Origin: Epiperipatus broadwayi
Lineage: Eukaryota; Onychophora; Udeonychophora; Euonychophora; Peripatidae
Reading direction: 5' to 3'
DNA: 64,000 nt
Assembly: GCA_028023455.1 (NCBI GenBank)
Contig: JAQFVV010000151.1
Coordinates: 463,001 to 527,000, forward strand
In this document: one piece after another, positions 63,991-64,000 of the stretch
Layout of the letters: each line of letters begins with the position of its first letter
Position numbering within the stretch: position 1 is the stretch's first letter
The notes under the pieces: generated by a model
Told to the model about the DNA's origin: nothing
Database searches by the model: none
The model's input: the letters and a program-made list of their open reading frames with translations, nothing else
Translations under genes and position numbers: made by a program

Positions 63991-64000
63991 CACATCGCCT

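Overview
The window is very AT-rich, repeat-dense DNA of animal (metazoan) type. I find no intact protein-coding gene, no rRNA, no functional tRNA, no operon structure and no CRISPR array. Eukaryotic origin is supported by relics of non-LTR retrotransposons (LINEs) of at least three lineages, tRNA-derived SINEs, short inverted-repeat DNA elements, satellite-like tandem repeats and long AAT and GA microsatellites. The LINE proteins resemble those of invertebrates, including arthropods. This is a family-level impression from reading, not a search, and I do not name a species. The longest open frames (214 and 199 codons) are only the AAT array read as poly-Asn and poly-Leu.

Layout. 0.9-1.35 kb: short inverted-repeat element. 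2.0-4.5 kb: fold-back fragment, a ~420 bp satellite-type repeat in both orientations, two SINE fragments and a hairpin. 5.8-7.7 kb: two 5'-truncated Jockey-like LINE copies in tandem. 9.4-11.9 kb: SINE and two fold-back structures. 12.5 kb: GA microsatellite. 17.8-18.8 kb: palindromic repeat family that recurs at 60 kb. 19.17-19.73 kb: a perfect ~563 bp AAT array. 24.2-24.9 kb: satellite-type dimer. 27 kb: tandem duplication. 29.9-31.0 kb: ~1.1 kb DNA transposon derivative. 32.1-32.8 kb: SINE split by a LINE insertion that has an inverted 5' end and a target-site duplication. 33.8-34.0 kb: clean palindromic element. 36.1-38.5 kb: two LINE fragments pointing away from a central fold-back element. 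39-45.5 kb: SINE cluster, an old tandem array and a fold-back element inserted in a SINE. 46.7-47.6 kb: old ~380 bp tandem repeat. 49.2 kb: second LINE 3' end. 51.2 kb: second AAT array. 54-58.7 kb: LINE fragment, SINEs, 82 bp tandem repeat, hairpin. 59.9-60.6 kb: palindromic family again. 61.4-64.0 kb: the longest LINE relic, on the plus strand.

Nothing here works together as a pathway. The information in the window is its transposition history: nested insertions with readable target-site duplications, and at least six unrelated families or loci with fold-back architecture. The stretches between repeats look like ordinary intergenic or intronic DNA. Short exons of a larger gene cannot be excluded by eye. 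Most repeat boundaries below are good to roughly 10-30 bases.
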